From: Nocardioidaceae bacterium
GTDB lineage: Bacteria; Actinomycetota; Actinomycetes; Propionibacteriales; Nocardioidaceae
DNA: 40,896 nt
Reading direction: 5' to 3'
NCBI GenBank assembly: GCA_013811715.1
Contig: JACCUS010000004.1
Location: 1 to 40,896 of the forward strand
The position numbers were made by a program, and so were the translations under genes. Under the pieces are notes generated by a model, which saw only the letters and a program-made list of their open reading frames with translations, was not told where the DNA came from and did not search any database. Positions 7,943-16,046 of this stretch are shown in pieces (positions within the stretch are counted from its first letter, which is position 1; the number at the start of each line of letters is the position of its first letter).

Positions 7943-9196
7943 GTGGCCGAGCTCTCCCAGATCCTCAACCAAGCGACAGGTGTCATCGCCGCCCGGGGGG
8001 AGGGCGTCCACCTCTTCGACGAAACCGGGCAGCGGTTCTTGGACTTCACCGCCGGCATCGGCGTGACGAGCACGGGCCACTGTCATCCACGGGTGGTCGA
8101 GGCGGCTCAGCGTCAGGTGGAAACCTTGATTCACGCGCAGTACACGACGGTGATGCACCGCCCGCTGCTGACTCTCGTGGACCGGCTCGGCGAAGTGCTG
8201 CCGGTCGGCCTGGACCGGATGTTCTTGGCCAACTCCGGATCCGAGGCCGTCGAGGCCGCTCTTCGGCTGTCCCGGCAGGCGACGGGGCGGCCCAACGTCA
8301 TCGTCTTCCACGGCGGCTTCCACGGCAGGACGGTGGCGGCGGCATCCATGACGACGTCCGGCACCAAGTTCCGCTCGGGCTTCAGTCCGATCATGAGCGG
8401 TGTGCACATCTCCCCCTTCCCCGATCCCACCCACTTCGGCTGGCCGGTCGAGGAGGCGACCGACTTCGCCCTGCGGCAGCTCGACTATGTGCTGCAGACG
8501 GTCTCGTCGCCGCTTGACACCGCGGCGTTCCTGATCGAACCGGTGCTCGGCGAAGGCGGCTACGTGCCGGCGAACGAGAGGTTCTTCGCGGGCCTGCGTG
8601 AACGCGCCGACCGTCACGGCATCTTGCTGGTCGTCGACGAGGTGCAGACCGGCTGGGGCCGGACGGGCAGGTTCTGGGGCGGGGAGCACTTCGACGCGCG
8701 ACCCGACGTGCTCATCACCGCCAAGGGGCTGGCTTCGGGCTTCCCGCTCTCCGCCATCGCCGCGCCCGCCGACCTGATGGCGAAGGCCTGGCCAGGTTCC
8801 CAGGGCGGTACCTACGGGGCCAACGCGGTGGCGTGTGCAGCGGCGCTCGCCACCCTGGACGTCATCCAGGACGAGAAGCTGGTCGAGAACGCCGCCGAAC
8901 GTGGGGACCAGCTGAAGGCTGCATTGTCCGACGTTGCGGCACGTCATGAGCAGATCACCGACGTACGCGGGCTCGGCCTGATGGTCGGCACCGAGTTCCG
9001 CGACGCCGCCGGCGACCCCGACGGAGCGACTGCCGGCGCCGCCCAGCAGGAGGCCGCCCGACGGGGACTGTTGCTGCTCACCTGCGGCGCCTGGGGCCAA
9101 GTCGTCAGGTTCATCCCGGCTCTGGTCGTGCAACCGGAGCACGTCGATGAGGCATCCTCCATCTGGGCCGACTCAGTCGCTGCCGTCGCCTACTAG
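7943..9196 (+). CDS. gabT: 4-aminobutyrate-type class III aminotransferase
   Basis: A 417-residue omega-amino-acid:2-oxo-acid aminotransferase of the GABA-transaminase group. It has the class III features: the PLP phosphate-binding NSGSEAVEAALRLSR (97-111), FHGGFHGRT, the PLP-pyridine D232 in VVDEVQTGWGRTG, and the Schiff-base K261 in LITAKGLASGFPLSA. It would convert GABA or a similar omega-amino acid (5-aminovalerate, beta-alanine) to the semialdehyde, which the divergent dehydrogenase then oxidises. The GTG start is preceded by AGAGAGGT at good spacing. Its promoter overlaps a perfect GntR palindrome. It converges with the transporter gene across 36 bp. Family is clear; the exact donor is not. 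Confidence 0.88.
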   Translation: MAELSQILNQATGVIAARGEGVHLFDETGQRFLDFTAGIGVTSTGHCHPRVVEAAQRQVETLIHAQYTTVMHRPLLTLVDRLGEVLPVGLDRMFLANSGSEAVEAALRLSRQATGRPNVIVFHGGFHGRTVAAASMTTSGTKFRSGFSPIMSGVHISPFPDPTHFGWPVEEATDFALRQLDYVLQTVSSPLDTAAFLIEPVLGEGGYVPANERFFAGLRERADRHGILLVVDEVQTGWGRTGRFWGGEHFDARPDVLITAKGLASGFPLSAIAAPADLMAKAWPGSQGGTYGANAVACAAALATLDVIQDEKLVENAAERGDQLKAALSDVAARHEQITDVRGLGLMVGTEFRDAAGDPDGATAGAAQQEAARRGLLLLTCGAWGQVVRFIPALVVQPEHVDEASSIWADSVAAVAY

Positions 9197-9232
9197 GACA
9201 CGCTGCCGGTTTACCCCCATAGAGGCAACAGG

Positions 9233-10603
9233 TCAGGCCGGGGTGGCGGCGCCTTCGGCCGCCAGTGCCTCCCGAGAACCGGGGATGAACCTGCCGCGAA
9301 TGGACCGACGAGCCGTCTCGGTGCAGAAGACAAGAGCCGCCACCCCAACGACACAAGAGCCCATCATGTAGTAGGCAGGCACCAGGTTGCTGCCGGTCTG
9401 TCCGATCAGCCAGTCGTTGGCCGCGGGAGCGGTACCACCGAAGAGCGACGTCGACACGTTGTAGGCGATCGCCATGCCGGCATACCGCACGTGGGTGGGA
9501 AACATCGCCGGGAACGTCGCAGAGATCGTCGCCAGCTGCGGGACGTACAGCAGGCCCAGGACGGCGAATCCGACGATCGCACCGGCCAGGTTCGTCGCCA
9601 TCAGCATGTACATCGGCACGACCATGACGAACAGACCGATGAGCGAGAACCACCACATCGGCTTCCGCCCGACCCGGTCAGACAGTGCACCGGCGATCGG
9701 CAGGAAGACCATCATGCAGAGCATGCCGATGAGCGGCACGACGAGTGCCGCGTCGGCGCTCAGCCCGATCTCGCTCTCGAGATAGGCAGGCATGTAGCTC
9801 AACAAGGTGTAGTTGACGACGTTCAGTGCCACCACGAGGCCGGCAAGTACGAGAAGCGGTCTCCAGAAGCCCGCCAGCAGGTCCTTGAACTGCGTCTTGG
9901 TCTCCTGCTCCTTCTCACCGGCCGCCTCCAGCTCGCGGAAGACCGGCGTGTCTTCCATCCGGTTACGGAGGTACATACCGATCAGACCCAGCGGGGCCGC
10001 GATCAAGAACGGCAGCCGCCAGCCCCACGATGCCATCGCCTCCTCGCTGAGGGCAGTCGAGAAGGCCAGCATGAGGAAGGCGCCTAGGGAGAAGCCAGCC
10101 AACGTCCCGAACTCCAAGAAGCTGCCGTAGAAACCTCGCTTCTTGTCCGGGGCATACTCGGCCATGAACGTGGCGGCTCCCCCGTACTCGCCACCGGTCG
10201 AGAATCCCTGGAGCATCCGGAGGATGATCAACAACGCGGGGGCCCAGTAGCCGATCGTGTCGTACGACGGGATCAGGCCCACGCAGAGAGTGGTCCCTGC
10301 CATCAACAGGATTGTCATCGCGAGGACCGCCTTGCGCCCAATCCGGTCACCGAGCGGCCCCCAGAAGAGACCGCCGAGAGGTCTCACCAGAAAGGAGATG
10401 GCGAAGGTCGCCAACGCAAACAGAAGTGCATCTTCGGTGTCGCCGGGGAACAGCGCGGCGGCGATGTACGTGACGCCGTAGGCATAGATGCCGTAGTCGA
10501 ACCACTCCGTCGCGTTTCCGATCGCCGAGGCGGCAATGGCGCGTCTCAACAGTCCTGGGTCGTCCTGTGTTGTGGTGGAACCCCCGCTCGCCGGGGAGCT
10601 CAT
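9233..10603 (-). CDS. MFS transporter, metabolite:H+ symporter (ProP-like) family
   Basis: A 456-residue, 12-helix permease of the MHS group, which imports small organic acids, betaines or amino acids with protons. The N-terminal GNATEWFDYGIYAYG (residues 29-43), RPLGGLFWGPLGDRIGRK (74-91) and the second-half GALSDRVGRKP loop are typical. The start is the ATG at 10603 because AGGAGG sits 5 nt upstream. A longer reading frame to 10867 adds 88 residues without family character and runs into map. A GntR palindrome lies 80 bp upstream, so this is probably the uptake system for the substrate degraded by the neighbouring enzymes. Confidence 0.9.
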   Translation of the reverse strand: MSSPASGGSTTTQDDPGLLRRAIAASAIGNATEWFDYGIYAYGVTYIAAALFPGDTEDALLFALATFAISFLVRPLGGLFWGPLGDRIGRKAVLAMTILLMAGTTLCVGLIPSYDTIGYWAPALLIILRMLQGFSTGGEYGGAATFMAEYAPDKKRGFYGSFLEFGTLAGFSLGAFLMLAFSTALSEEAMASWGWRLPFLIAAPLGLIGMYLRNRMEDTPVFRELEAAGEKEQETKTQFKDLLAGFWRPLLVLAGLVVALNVVNYTLLSYMPAYLESEIGLSADAALVVPLIGMLCMMVFLPIAGALSDRVGRKPMWWFSLIGLFVMVVPMYMLMATNLAGAIVGFAVLGLLYVPQLATISATFPAMFPTHVRYAGMAIAYNVSTSLFGGTAPAANDWLIGQTGSNLVPAYYMMGSCVVGVAALVFCTETARRSIRGRFIPGSREALAAEGAATPA

Positions 10604-10684
10604 CGGTCCTCCTGGACATCGATTCGACCCGAGAGCAAGCCCGGTGCGGTCCTGCGCTTCGAACCGTGGCTCTCCGGTCGTAGT

Positions 10685-10696
10685 TTTGTTGACAAT
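10685..10696. promoter_or_regulatory. GntR/FadR-type operator, site 3
   Basis: Read on the minus strand this is ATTGTCAACAAA, one base different from site 1. A TAATCT -10 candidate lies 5 bp upstream (10702-10707), so the site would cover the transcription start of the transporter gene, as site 2 does for the aminotransferase. The -35 is weak (TAGCCA at 17 bp). Confidence 0.68.
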
Positions 10697-10811
10697 CCGA
10701 AAGATTACCGCCAACCCGATCCATTGGCTACCCCTTACGTCCTCGGACCGAAAATGCCCGAAGACGCGCCCCACCTGTTGGCGGATGGCGGGTTGAGCCA
10801 CCAGCGCGACG

Positions 10812-11627
10812 TCAGGATGCGGCGCAGGGAACGCCGAGCTCGGCGAGCTTGGCGGCGCCGCCATCAAGCGCGGTCAAGATCATCGCGCCGCCGGGCATCA
10901 GTGTGAAGGAGTGCTCGAAATGCGCCGACCAGGCGCCGTCCTTGGTCACCACGGTCCAGTCGTCCTCGAGCACTCGGGTGTCGATCGTGCCCATCGTGAT
11001 CATCGGCTCGACCGCAAGCGCAAGCCCCTCGACGAGCTTCGGCCCCTTCCCCGGCCGGCCGTAGTTCGGCACCGACGGGGCCATGTGCATTGCCGAGCCG
11101 ATTCCGTGCCCGACGTAGTCCTCCACAATGCCGTAGTCGCCTTGGGAGCAGACATAGGTCTCGATCGCGTTTGAGATGTCCGTGACCCGACCGCCCAGAG
11201 ATGCCGCCGCGAGACCCCGCCACATGCCTTCCTCGCAGACCCGCATCAGCTCGACCAGCTCGGGCTCCACATGACCGACCGCCACGGTGAGCGCGGCGTC
11301 GCCGTGCCAGCCCTCGACGATGGCGCCACAGTCGATCGAGATCAGGTCTCCTTCGTGCAGCACCCGGTCGCCGGGGATGCCGTGCACCACCTCGTCGTTG
11401 ACGGACGTGCAGATCGTCGCCGGGAACCCGTGGTACCCCAAGAAGTTCGGCGTCGCTCCCCGCGAGCGGATGTGCTCCTCAGCCAGCGTGTCGAGCTGCT
11501 TCGTCGTCACCCCTGGCGCCACCGCGGCGCGCAACATCTCCAGGGTCTCGCCGACGACCACGCCCGCCCGGCGCATGACTGCGATCTGCTCCGGTGTCTT
11601 GATCTCGACGCCTCGATCTCGAAACAT
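10812..11627 (-). CDS. map: Type I methionine aminopeptidase
   Basis: A 271-residue enzyme that removes the initiator methionine from nascent proteins. The five metal ligands are present: D99 and D110 (SIDCGAIVEGWHGD), H174 (GHGIGSAMH), E207 (VEPMI) and E238 (HFEHS). H82 in VVHGIP is the substrate-binding histidine. It is the last gene of the long minus-strand ribosomal series, as is common in actinobacteria (secY-adk-map). The ATG at 11627 follows a purine-rich GGAGAGAGGGG stretch. Instead of infA and the alpha operon, the catabolic cluster lies downstream. An 86-bp highly structured region separates it from adk. Confidence 0.96.
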   Translation of the reverse strand: MFRDRGVEIKTPEQIAVMRRAGVVVGETLEMLRAAVAPGVTTKQLDTLAEEHIRSRGATPNFLGYHGFPATICTSVNDEVVHGIPGDRVLHEGDLISIDCGAIVEGWHGDAALTVAVGHVEPELVELMRVCEEGMWRGLAAASLGGRVTDISNAIETYVCSQGDYGIVEDYVGHGIGSAMHMAPSVPNYGRPGKGPKLVEGLALAVEPMITMGTIDTRVLEDDWTVVTKDGAWSAHFEHSFTLMPGGAMILTALDGGAAKLAELGVPCAAS

Positions 11628-11648
11628 CCCCGCCCCTCTCTCCGCAAG

Positions 11649-11697
11649 TGCGGGAAACTTGTCGTCAGACAGGCTCTTGGAGAGCAGGTTTCCCGCA
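11649..11697 (-). other. Predicted three-way-junction RNA element between adk and map
   Basis: A 10-bp perfect inverted repeat (TGCGGGAAAC at 11649-11658, GTTTCCCGCA at 11688-11697) encloses two further hairpins: TGTC/GACA with a GTCA loop (11660-11671) and GCTCT/AGAGC with a TGG loop (11673-11685). Only one or two bases separate the helices. In the adk-map transcript this forms a compact three-way junction about 20 nt before the map start. It could slow or end transcription, set map translation, or be a small repeat-derived element. It matches no RNA family I can name. Confidence 0.5.
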
Positions 11698-11713
11698 ATT
11701 CACGGCAGGCTAC

Positions 11714-12370
11714 TCAGTCGTCGGCTGCGGTCTTGAGCGTTTCGATCGCCCGCTCGGTGATCTCGTCGACCGGGCCCTGCGCGGTGATGCCCCGCAGCAG
11801 CCCGGCCGCTGTGTAGAACCCGACCAGCGGCGCGGTCTGCTCGTTGTAGACCTCGATCCGGCGCCGGATCGTCTCCGGCAGGTCGTCGTCTCGCTGGAAC
11901 AGCTCACTGCCGCAGACATCGCAGACGCCCTCCTGCGCCGGCGGGTCGAACTCGACGTGCCACACGTGCCCGCACTTTCGGCACGTACGACGACCGGACA
12001 ACCGCCGCACGACCTCGTCGTCCTCGATCTGCAGCTCGAGCACGACATCGAGCGGCGTGCCCAGCTCTGACAGCGTCTTGTTGAGCGCCACGGCCTGATG
12101 GACCGTCCGCGGGAAGCCGTCGAGCAGGAAGCCGGCCCTCGCGTCGTCTTGGGCCAGCCGGTCACGCACGATACCGATCGTCACCTCGTCGGGCACCAGG
12201 TCGCCGGCGTCCATGAATCGCTTCGCTTCCTTGCCCAGCTCGGTCTGCGCGGCGATGTTGGCGCGGAAAATGTCGCCGGTGGAGATCTGGGGGATCCCGT
12301 AGTGCTTGGCGATGAACTTCGCCTGGGTCCCCTTTCCAGCCCCAGGGGCCCCCGCCAGCACCACGCGCAT
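11714..12370 (-). CDS. adk: Adenylate kinase (zinc-finger LID type)
   Basis: A 218-residue kinase that interconverts AMP + ATP and 2 ADP. It has the P-loop GAPGAGKGT (7-15), the AMP-binding TGDIFR, the DGFPRT motif (84-89), and a long LID domain with four cysteines (C130, C133, C150, C153) that should bind zinc, as in Gram-positive long-form adenylate kinases. Mycobacterial enzymes have a short LID without zinc, so this points away from Mycobacteriales. The ATG overlaps the secY stop in TGATG, giving direct translational coupling. Confidence 0.97.
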   Translation of the reverse strand: MRVVLAGAPGAGKGTQAKFIAKHYGIPQISTGDIFRANIAAQTELGKEAKRFMDAGDLVPDEVTIGIVRDRLAQDDARAGFLLDGFPRTVHQAVALNKTLSELGTPLDVVLELQIEDDEVVRRLSGRRTCRKCGHVWHVEFDPPAQEGVCDVCGSELFQRDDDLPETIRRRIEVYNEQTAPLVGFYTAAGLLRGITAQGPVDEITERAIETLKTAADD

Positions 12371-13665
12371 CAGCGCAGGAATCCTTCGTAATGCCTCTGC
12401 TGCAGCTGGCTCTCGATCTGCTTCACCGTGTCGAGCCCGACGCCGACCATGATGAGGAGCGACGTACCGCCGAAGGGGAAGTTCTGGTTGGCGTTGACGA
12501 CCACCAGCGCGATCAGCGGCACCAACGAGACCAGGCCGAGGTACATGGCGCCGGGGAACGTGATGCGCGACAACACGTAGGCGAGGTACTCCTCGGTCGG
12601 CTTCCCGGCTCGGATGCCCGGCACGAAGCCGCCGTACTTCTTCATGTTGTCGGCGACCTCGACGGGATTGAACGTGATGGAGACGTAGAAGTACGTGAAG
12701 AAGACGATCAGAAGGAAGTAGCTGAGCATGTACAACGGGTTGTCACCGGTCGTGAAGTTGTTGTTGACCCACTGCGCCCAGCTGGCCTGCGGGTTGAACT
12801 GGGTGACGAGCGCCGGCAGGTATAGCAGGCTGCTGCCGAAGATGACCGGGATGACGCCGGCTTGGTTGACCTTCAACGGGATGTACGTCGACGTGCCCCC
12901 GAACATCTTCCGGCCCACCATCCGGCGGGCGTACTGCACTGGGATCCGACGCTGTGCCTGCTCGATGAAGACCACCGCGGCCATGATGACCAGTCCGATC
13001 GCCACCACGATCAAGAAGATGTCCCAGCCGTGCTCGGTCTTGATCGACCACAGCGACGTCGGGAACGTCGCCACGATCGAGGTGAAGATGAGGATCGACA
13101 TCCCGTTGCCGATGCCGCGCTCGGTGATCAGCTCGCCGAACCACATGATCATCGCCGTTCCAGCGGTCATCGTGATGATCATCAGCAGCATCGTGGTCAG
13201 GCTGTCGTTGATCAGCAGCGATCCCTCGACCCCCGAGCCCTGGAAGATCTGCCCGGAGCGAGCGAGCGCCACGATCCCGGTGGACTGCAAGATCGCCAGA
13301 CCCAGGGTCAGGTAGCGCGTGTACTGGGTGATCTTCGCGGTGCCGGCCTGGCCTTCCTTCTTCAGCGTCTCCAGCCGCGGGATCACCACGGTCAGCAGCT
13401 GCAAGATGATGCTGGCGGTGATATAGGGCATGATGCCGAGCGCGAAGACGCTCAGCTGGAGCAACGCGCCGCCGGAGAACAGGTTGATCAGACCGTAGAT
13501 GCCCTCGTTCTGAACACTCGCCAGGCCCTCTTGCACCTTGACGTAGTCGACGCCCGGAGTGGGGATGGCTGATCCGATGCGGAACAGCACGATGATGAAC
13601 ATCACGAACAACAGCTTGCGTCGCAGGTCCGGAGTCCTGAACGCGTTCGCGAAGGCGCTTAGCAC
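12370..13665 (-). CDS. secY: Preprotein translocase subunit SecY
   Basis: A 431-residue channel subunit of the Sec translocon with ten expected membrane helices. Recognisable parts are the N-terminal FANAFRTPDLRRKLLFVMFI, the plug-proximal segment FSGGALLQLSVFALGIMPYI, and the C-terminal QRHYEGFLR. The start is GTG with GGGAGGAT seven bases upstream. The stop overlaps adk. A 153-bp gap to rplO contains a candidate internal promoter, so secY-adk-map may be partly uncoupled from the ribosomal genes. Confidence 0.97.
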   Translation of the reverse strand: MLSAFANAFRTPDLRRKLLFVMFIIVLFRIGSAIPTPGVDYVKVQEGLASVQNEGIYGLINLFSGGALLQLSVFALGIMPYITASIILQLLTVVIPRLETLKKEGQAGTAKITQYTRYLTLGLAILQSTGIVALARSGQIFQGSGVEGSLLINDSLTTMLLMIITMTAGTAMIMWFGELITERGIGNGMSILIFTSIVATFPTSLWSIKTEHGWDIFLIVVAIGLVIMAAVVFIEQAQRRIPVQYARRMVGRKMFGGTSTYIPLKVNQAGVIPVIFGSSLLYLPALVTQFNPQASWAQWVNNNFTTGDNPLYMLSYFLLIVFFTYFYVSITFNPVEVADNMKKYGGFVPGIRAGKPTEEYLAYVLSRITFPGAMYLGLVSLVPLIALVVVNANQNFPFGGTSLLIMVGVGLDTVKQIESQLQQRHYEGFLR

Positions 13666-13750
13666 CAGATCCTCCCAGCGATCCCCCGTCTGGGAGACTC
13701 GTCCGTGTTGTAGCCGAGCTGTACGGCGCCCACTGGACGCATGCCCTCGG

Positions 13751-13777
13751 ACAATAACAGCCCTACGGCCTGTCCAA
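13751..13777 (-). promoter_or_regulatory. Candidate internal promoter before secY
   Basis: TTGGAC (13772-13777) and TATTGT (13751-13756) on the minus strand are separated by 15 bp, shorter than ideal. The 153-bp rplO-secY gap is the largest inside the spc part, and an internal secY promoter is known in some actinobacteria. The match itself is only moderate. Confidence 0.35.
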
Positions 13778-13818
13778 CGTAGCGCCCTGGAACTTCGTTA
13801 CCGCGGCGGGACATCTCG

Positions 13819-14262
13819 TCAGAGCTCGGTGATGGTCCCGCCGGCCGCCGTGATCTTCTCCTTCGCCGAGCCCGAGAACGCATGGGCGCTGACCTGCAGC
13901 GCCACCGTCGCCTCGCCGCCGCCGAGCACCTTCACCGGGGCGTTGTCGCGGACGGCGCCCTTGTCCACCAGGGTCTGCGGCGTCACCTCGCCGCCATCGG
14001 GGAACAGGTCGCTCAGCCGGTCGAGGTTGACCACCTGGAACTCGACCCGGAACGGGTTCTGGAACCCCTTGAGCTTGGGCAACCGCATGTGCAGCGGCAT
14101 CTGCCCACCCTCGAGCCGTGCCGGCACCTGGTTGCGGGCCTTGCTCCCCTTGGTGCCCCGACCAGCGGTCTTGCCCCTTTTCCCGGCCTCGCCGCGGCCC
14201 ACCCGGGTCTTGGCGGTCTTTGCCCCCGGAGCGGGGCGTAGGTGGTGAAGCTTGAGCGTCAT
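13819..14262 (-). CDS. rplO: 50S ribosomal protein L15
   Basis: A 147-residue L15. It has the usual basic glycine-rich N-terminus (LHHLRPAPGAKTAKTRVGRGEAGKRGKTAGRGTKG) that threads into 23S rRNA, and a globular C-terminal domain ending in GGTITEL. The ATG at 14262 was chosen because AGGAGG precedes it and the family begins MxLKLHHL. A longer frame upstream is the rpmD region in the wrong frame. One base separates it from the rpmD stop. Confidence 0.97.
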   Translation of the reverse strand: MTLKLHHLRPAPGAKTAKTRVGRGEAGKRGKTAGRGTKGSKARNQVPARLEGGQMPLHMRLPKLKGFQNPFRVEFQVVNLDRLSDLFPDGGEVTPQTLVDKGAVRDNAPVKVLGGGEATVALQVSAHAFSGSAKEKITAAGGTITEL

Positions 14263-14263
14263 G

Positions 14264-14446
14264 TCAGTCAACCTCCTCGACTGCGATGAGATGCGGCACC
14301 GTGGCCAACATCCCGCGGATCTCGGGTCGGTCCTCCTTGACGACGACGTCGCCAACCCGCTTCAACCCCAGGGTGCGGAGCGTCTCGCGCTGGTTCTTCT
14401 TCCGGCCGATGGCCGAGCGCACCTGCTGCACCTTCAGGCGCGTCAT
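14264..14446 (-). CDS. rpmD: 50S ribosomal protein L30
   Basis: A 60-residue L30, the normal bacterial size (MTRLKVQQVRSAIGRKKNQR ...). The family hallmark KVQQVRSAIG followed by LRTLGLKRVGD is present. The ATG overlaps the rpsE stop in TGATG, so translation is coupled. The short linker after its own stop contains the L15 start. Confidence 0.96.
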   Translation of the reverse strand: MTRLKVQQVRSAIGRKKNQRETLRTLGLKRVGDVVVKEDRPEIRGMLATVPHLIAVEEVD

Positions 14447-15042
14447 CACTCGGCCACCTCCGCGCGGGCCCTGAGCAGCGCGGCCGGAGTCACCTGCTCC
14501 ACCGTGAGGCCTCGCTGGGCGGCCACGGTCTCCGGCTCCTTGAGCATCTGGAGCGCCGCCACCGTCGCGTTGACGATGTTGAGAGCGTTCGACGAACCGA
14601 GCGACTTGCTCAGCACGTCGTGGATCCCTGCACACTCCAGCACCGCCCGGACGGGGCCACCCGCGATCACCCCGGTACCCGGGGCGGCCGGGCGCAGCAG
14701 CACCACGCCGGCGGACCGCTCTCCTTGGACCGGGTGCGGGATCGTGCCCTGGATGCGCGGCACCTTGAACATGGACTTCTTGGCCTCTTCGACGCCTTTG
14801 GCGATCGCGGCGGGGAACTCTTTCGCCTTGCCGTACCCGACGCCTACGCTGCCGTCGCCGTCGCCCACCACGACCAGCGCGGTGAAGCTGAAGCGGCGAC
14901 CACCCTTCACGACCTTGGCGACACGGTTCGTCGCCACGACACGCTCGAGGTAGGCGGTCTTCTCCGCAGCCGAGCCTCGACGGTCGTCGCGGCCTCGACG
15001 GTCGGAACCGGCACCGCCACTGCGGCGCTGGGGTCCGCTCAT
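14446..15042 (-). CDS. rpsE: 30S ribosomal protein S5
   Basis: A 198-residue S5. An actinobacterial arginine- and glycine-rich N-terminal tail (1-30) precedes the double-stranded RNA-binding-like domain (RVVATNRVAKVVKGGRRFSF) and the C-terminal domain (GTGVIAGGPVRAVLECAGI). S5 takes part in decoding fidelity and mRNA helicase activity at the entry site. Its ATG lies 51 bp after rplR, and its stop overlaps rpmD. Confidence 0.97.
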   Translation of the reverse strand: MSGPQRRSGGAGSDRRGRDDRRGSAAEKTAYLERVVATNRVAKVVKGGRRFSFTALVVVGDGDGSVGVGYGKAKEFPAAIAKGVEEAKKSMFKVPRIQGTIPHPVQGERSAGVVLLRPAAPGTGVIAGGPVRAVLECAGIHDVLSKSLGSSNALNIVNATVAALQMLKEPETVAAQRGLTVEQVTPAALLRARAEVAE

Positions 15043-15093
15043 TCGAACTACCTTCTCTCTGTTGCGTCAGATACGTCGTTGGGTCGGGCGGTC

Positions 15094-15477
15094 CTAGAAC
15101 GCCAAACCGCCCTCGCGGGCGCCCTTGGCCAGGGCGGCGACCCGCCCGTGGAACTTGTTGCCGGCGCGGTCGAACACGACCGCCTCGACACCGGCAGTCT
15201 TGGCGCGCTCGGCGACCAGCGCACCCACCTTGCGGGCCTTGGCGGTCTTGTCGCCGTCGAGTGCCCGCAAGTCTGCCTCCATCGTGCTCGCCGATGCGAC
15301 CGTGTTCCCGGCCAGGTCGTCGACGACCTGGACGAACAGGTGGCGGCTGGAACGGGTCACGATCAGTCGCGGCCGCTCGGCGGTGCCGTGCAGCTTCTTG
15401 CGTCCGCGCACCTGCCGGCGCGCTCGCGCCGCGGTCCTCGCGGACGTGTTCTTGGCCGCCTTCAGTTCGATTGCCAT
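15094..15477 (-). CDS. rplR: 50S ribosomal protein L18
   Basis: A 127-residue L18, which binds 5S rRNA with L5 and L25. The signature region RPRLIVTRSSRHLFVQVVDD and the C-terminal FDRAGNKFHGRVAALAKGAREGGLAF are typical. Two adjacent starts exist (GTG at 15480, ATG at 15477). I chose the ATG because it overlaps the rplF stop in the TGATG pattern used throughout this operon. Confidence 0.96.
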   Translation of the reverse strand: MAIELKAAKNTSARTAARARRQVRGRKKLHGTAERPRLIVTRSSRHLFVQVVDDLAGNTVASASTMEADLRALDGDKTAKARKVGALVAERAKTAGVEAVVFDRAGNKFHGRVAALAKGAREGGLAF

Positions 15478-16019
15478 CACTTACCAGCCTTTCCGACCTT
15501 GCGGCGGATCTGCTCGCCGGCGTACCGGATGCCCTTGCCCTTGTACGGCTCGGGCTGGCGGAGCTTGCGGATACTCGCGGCAACCTCGCCCACGGCCTGC
15601 TTGTCGATGCCCTGGACCGCAAACCTGGTGGGGGTCTCGACCACGAACGTGATGCCGTCGGGTGCGTTGAAGGTGATCTGGTGGCTGTATCCGAGGGAGA
15701 ACTCCAGCGCAGCCGGCCCCTTGGCGACGACACGGTATCCGATTCCGACGATCTCGAGCTTCTTCTCGTAGCCGTCGGTCACACCGGTGACCATGTTGGC
15801 GATGAGAGTCCGCGACAGGCCGTGCAGCGACCTGCTGGCGCGTTCGTCGTCCGGCCGCTTCACCTCGAGCGCGCCGCCGTTGTTCTTCGCGACGGCGATC
15901 GGCGCCTTGACGGTGTGCGACAAGGTGCCCCTCGGCCCCTTGACTGTCACCTTCTGGCCTTCGATGGCGACATCGACGCCGGACGGAACCGTGACGGGGA
16001 GCTTGCCAATGCGCGACAT
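15477..16019 (-). CDS. rplF: 50S ribosomal protein L6
   Basis: A 180-residue L6 made of two related domains. It begins MSRIGKLPVTVPSGVDV and ends with the conserved PEPYKGKGIRYAGEQIRRKVGKAGK, which contacts 23S rRNA near the sarcin-ricin loop. Its stop overlaps the rplR start. A 27-bp gap with a GGAGGGAC ribosome site separates it from rpsH. Confidence 0.97.
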   Translation of the reverse strand: MSRIGKLPVTVPSGVDVAIEGQKVTVKGPRGTLSHTVKAPIAVAKNNGGALEVKRPDDERASRSLHGLSRTLIANMVTGVTDGYEKKLEIVGIGYRVVAKGPAALEFSLGYSHQITFNAPDGITFVVETPTRFAVQGIDKQAVGEVAASIRKLRQPEPYKGKGIRYAGEQIRRKVGKAGK

Positions 16020-16046
16020 GAGTGTCCCTCCTTCCAGTTTCTCGGG

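Noticed and set aside
10604..10867. An 88-residue N-terminal extension of the MFS transporter
   Set aside because: It would overlap the map 3' end and run through the operator and promoter. The ATG at 10603 has a textbook AGGAGG and the normal family start.
11649..11697. tRNA or tmRNA fragment
   Set aside because: Only two internal arms, 49 nt, no anticodon-size loop and no T-loop sequence.
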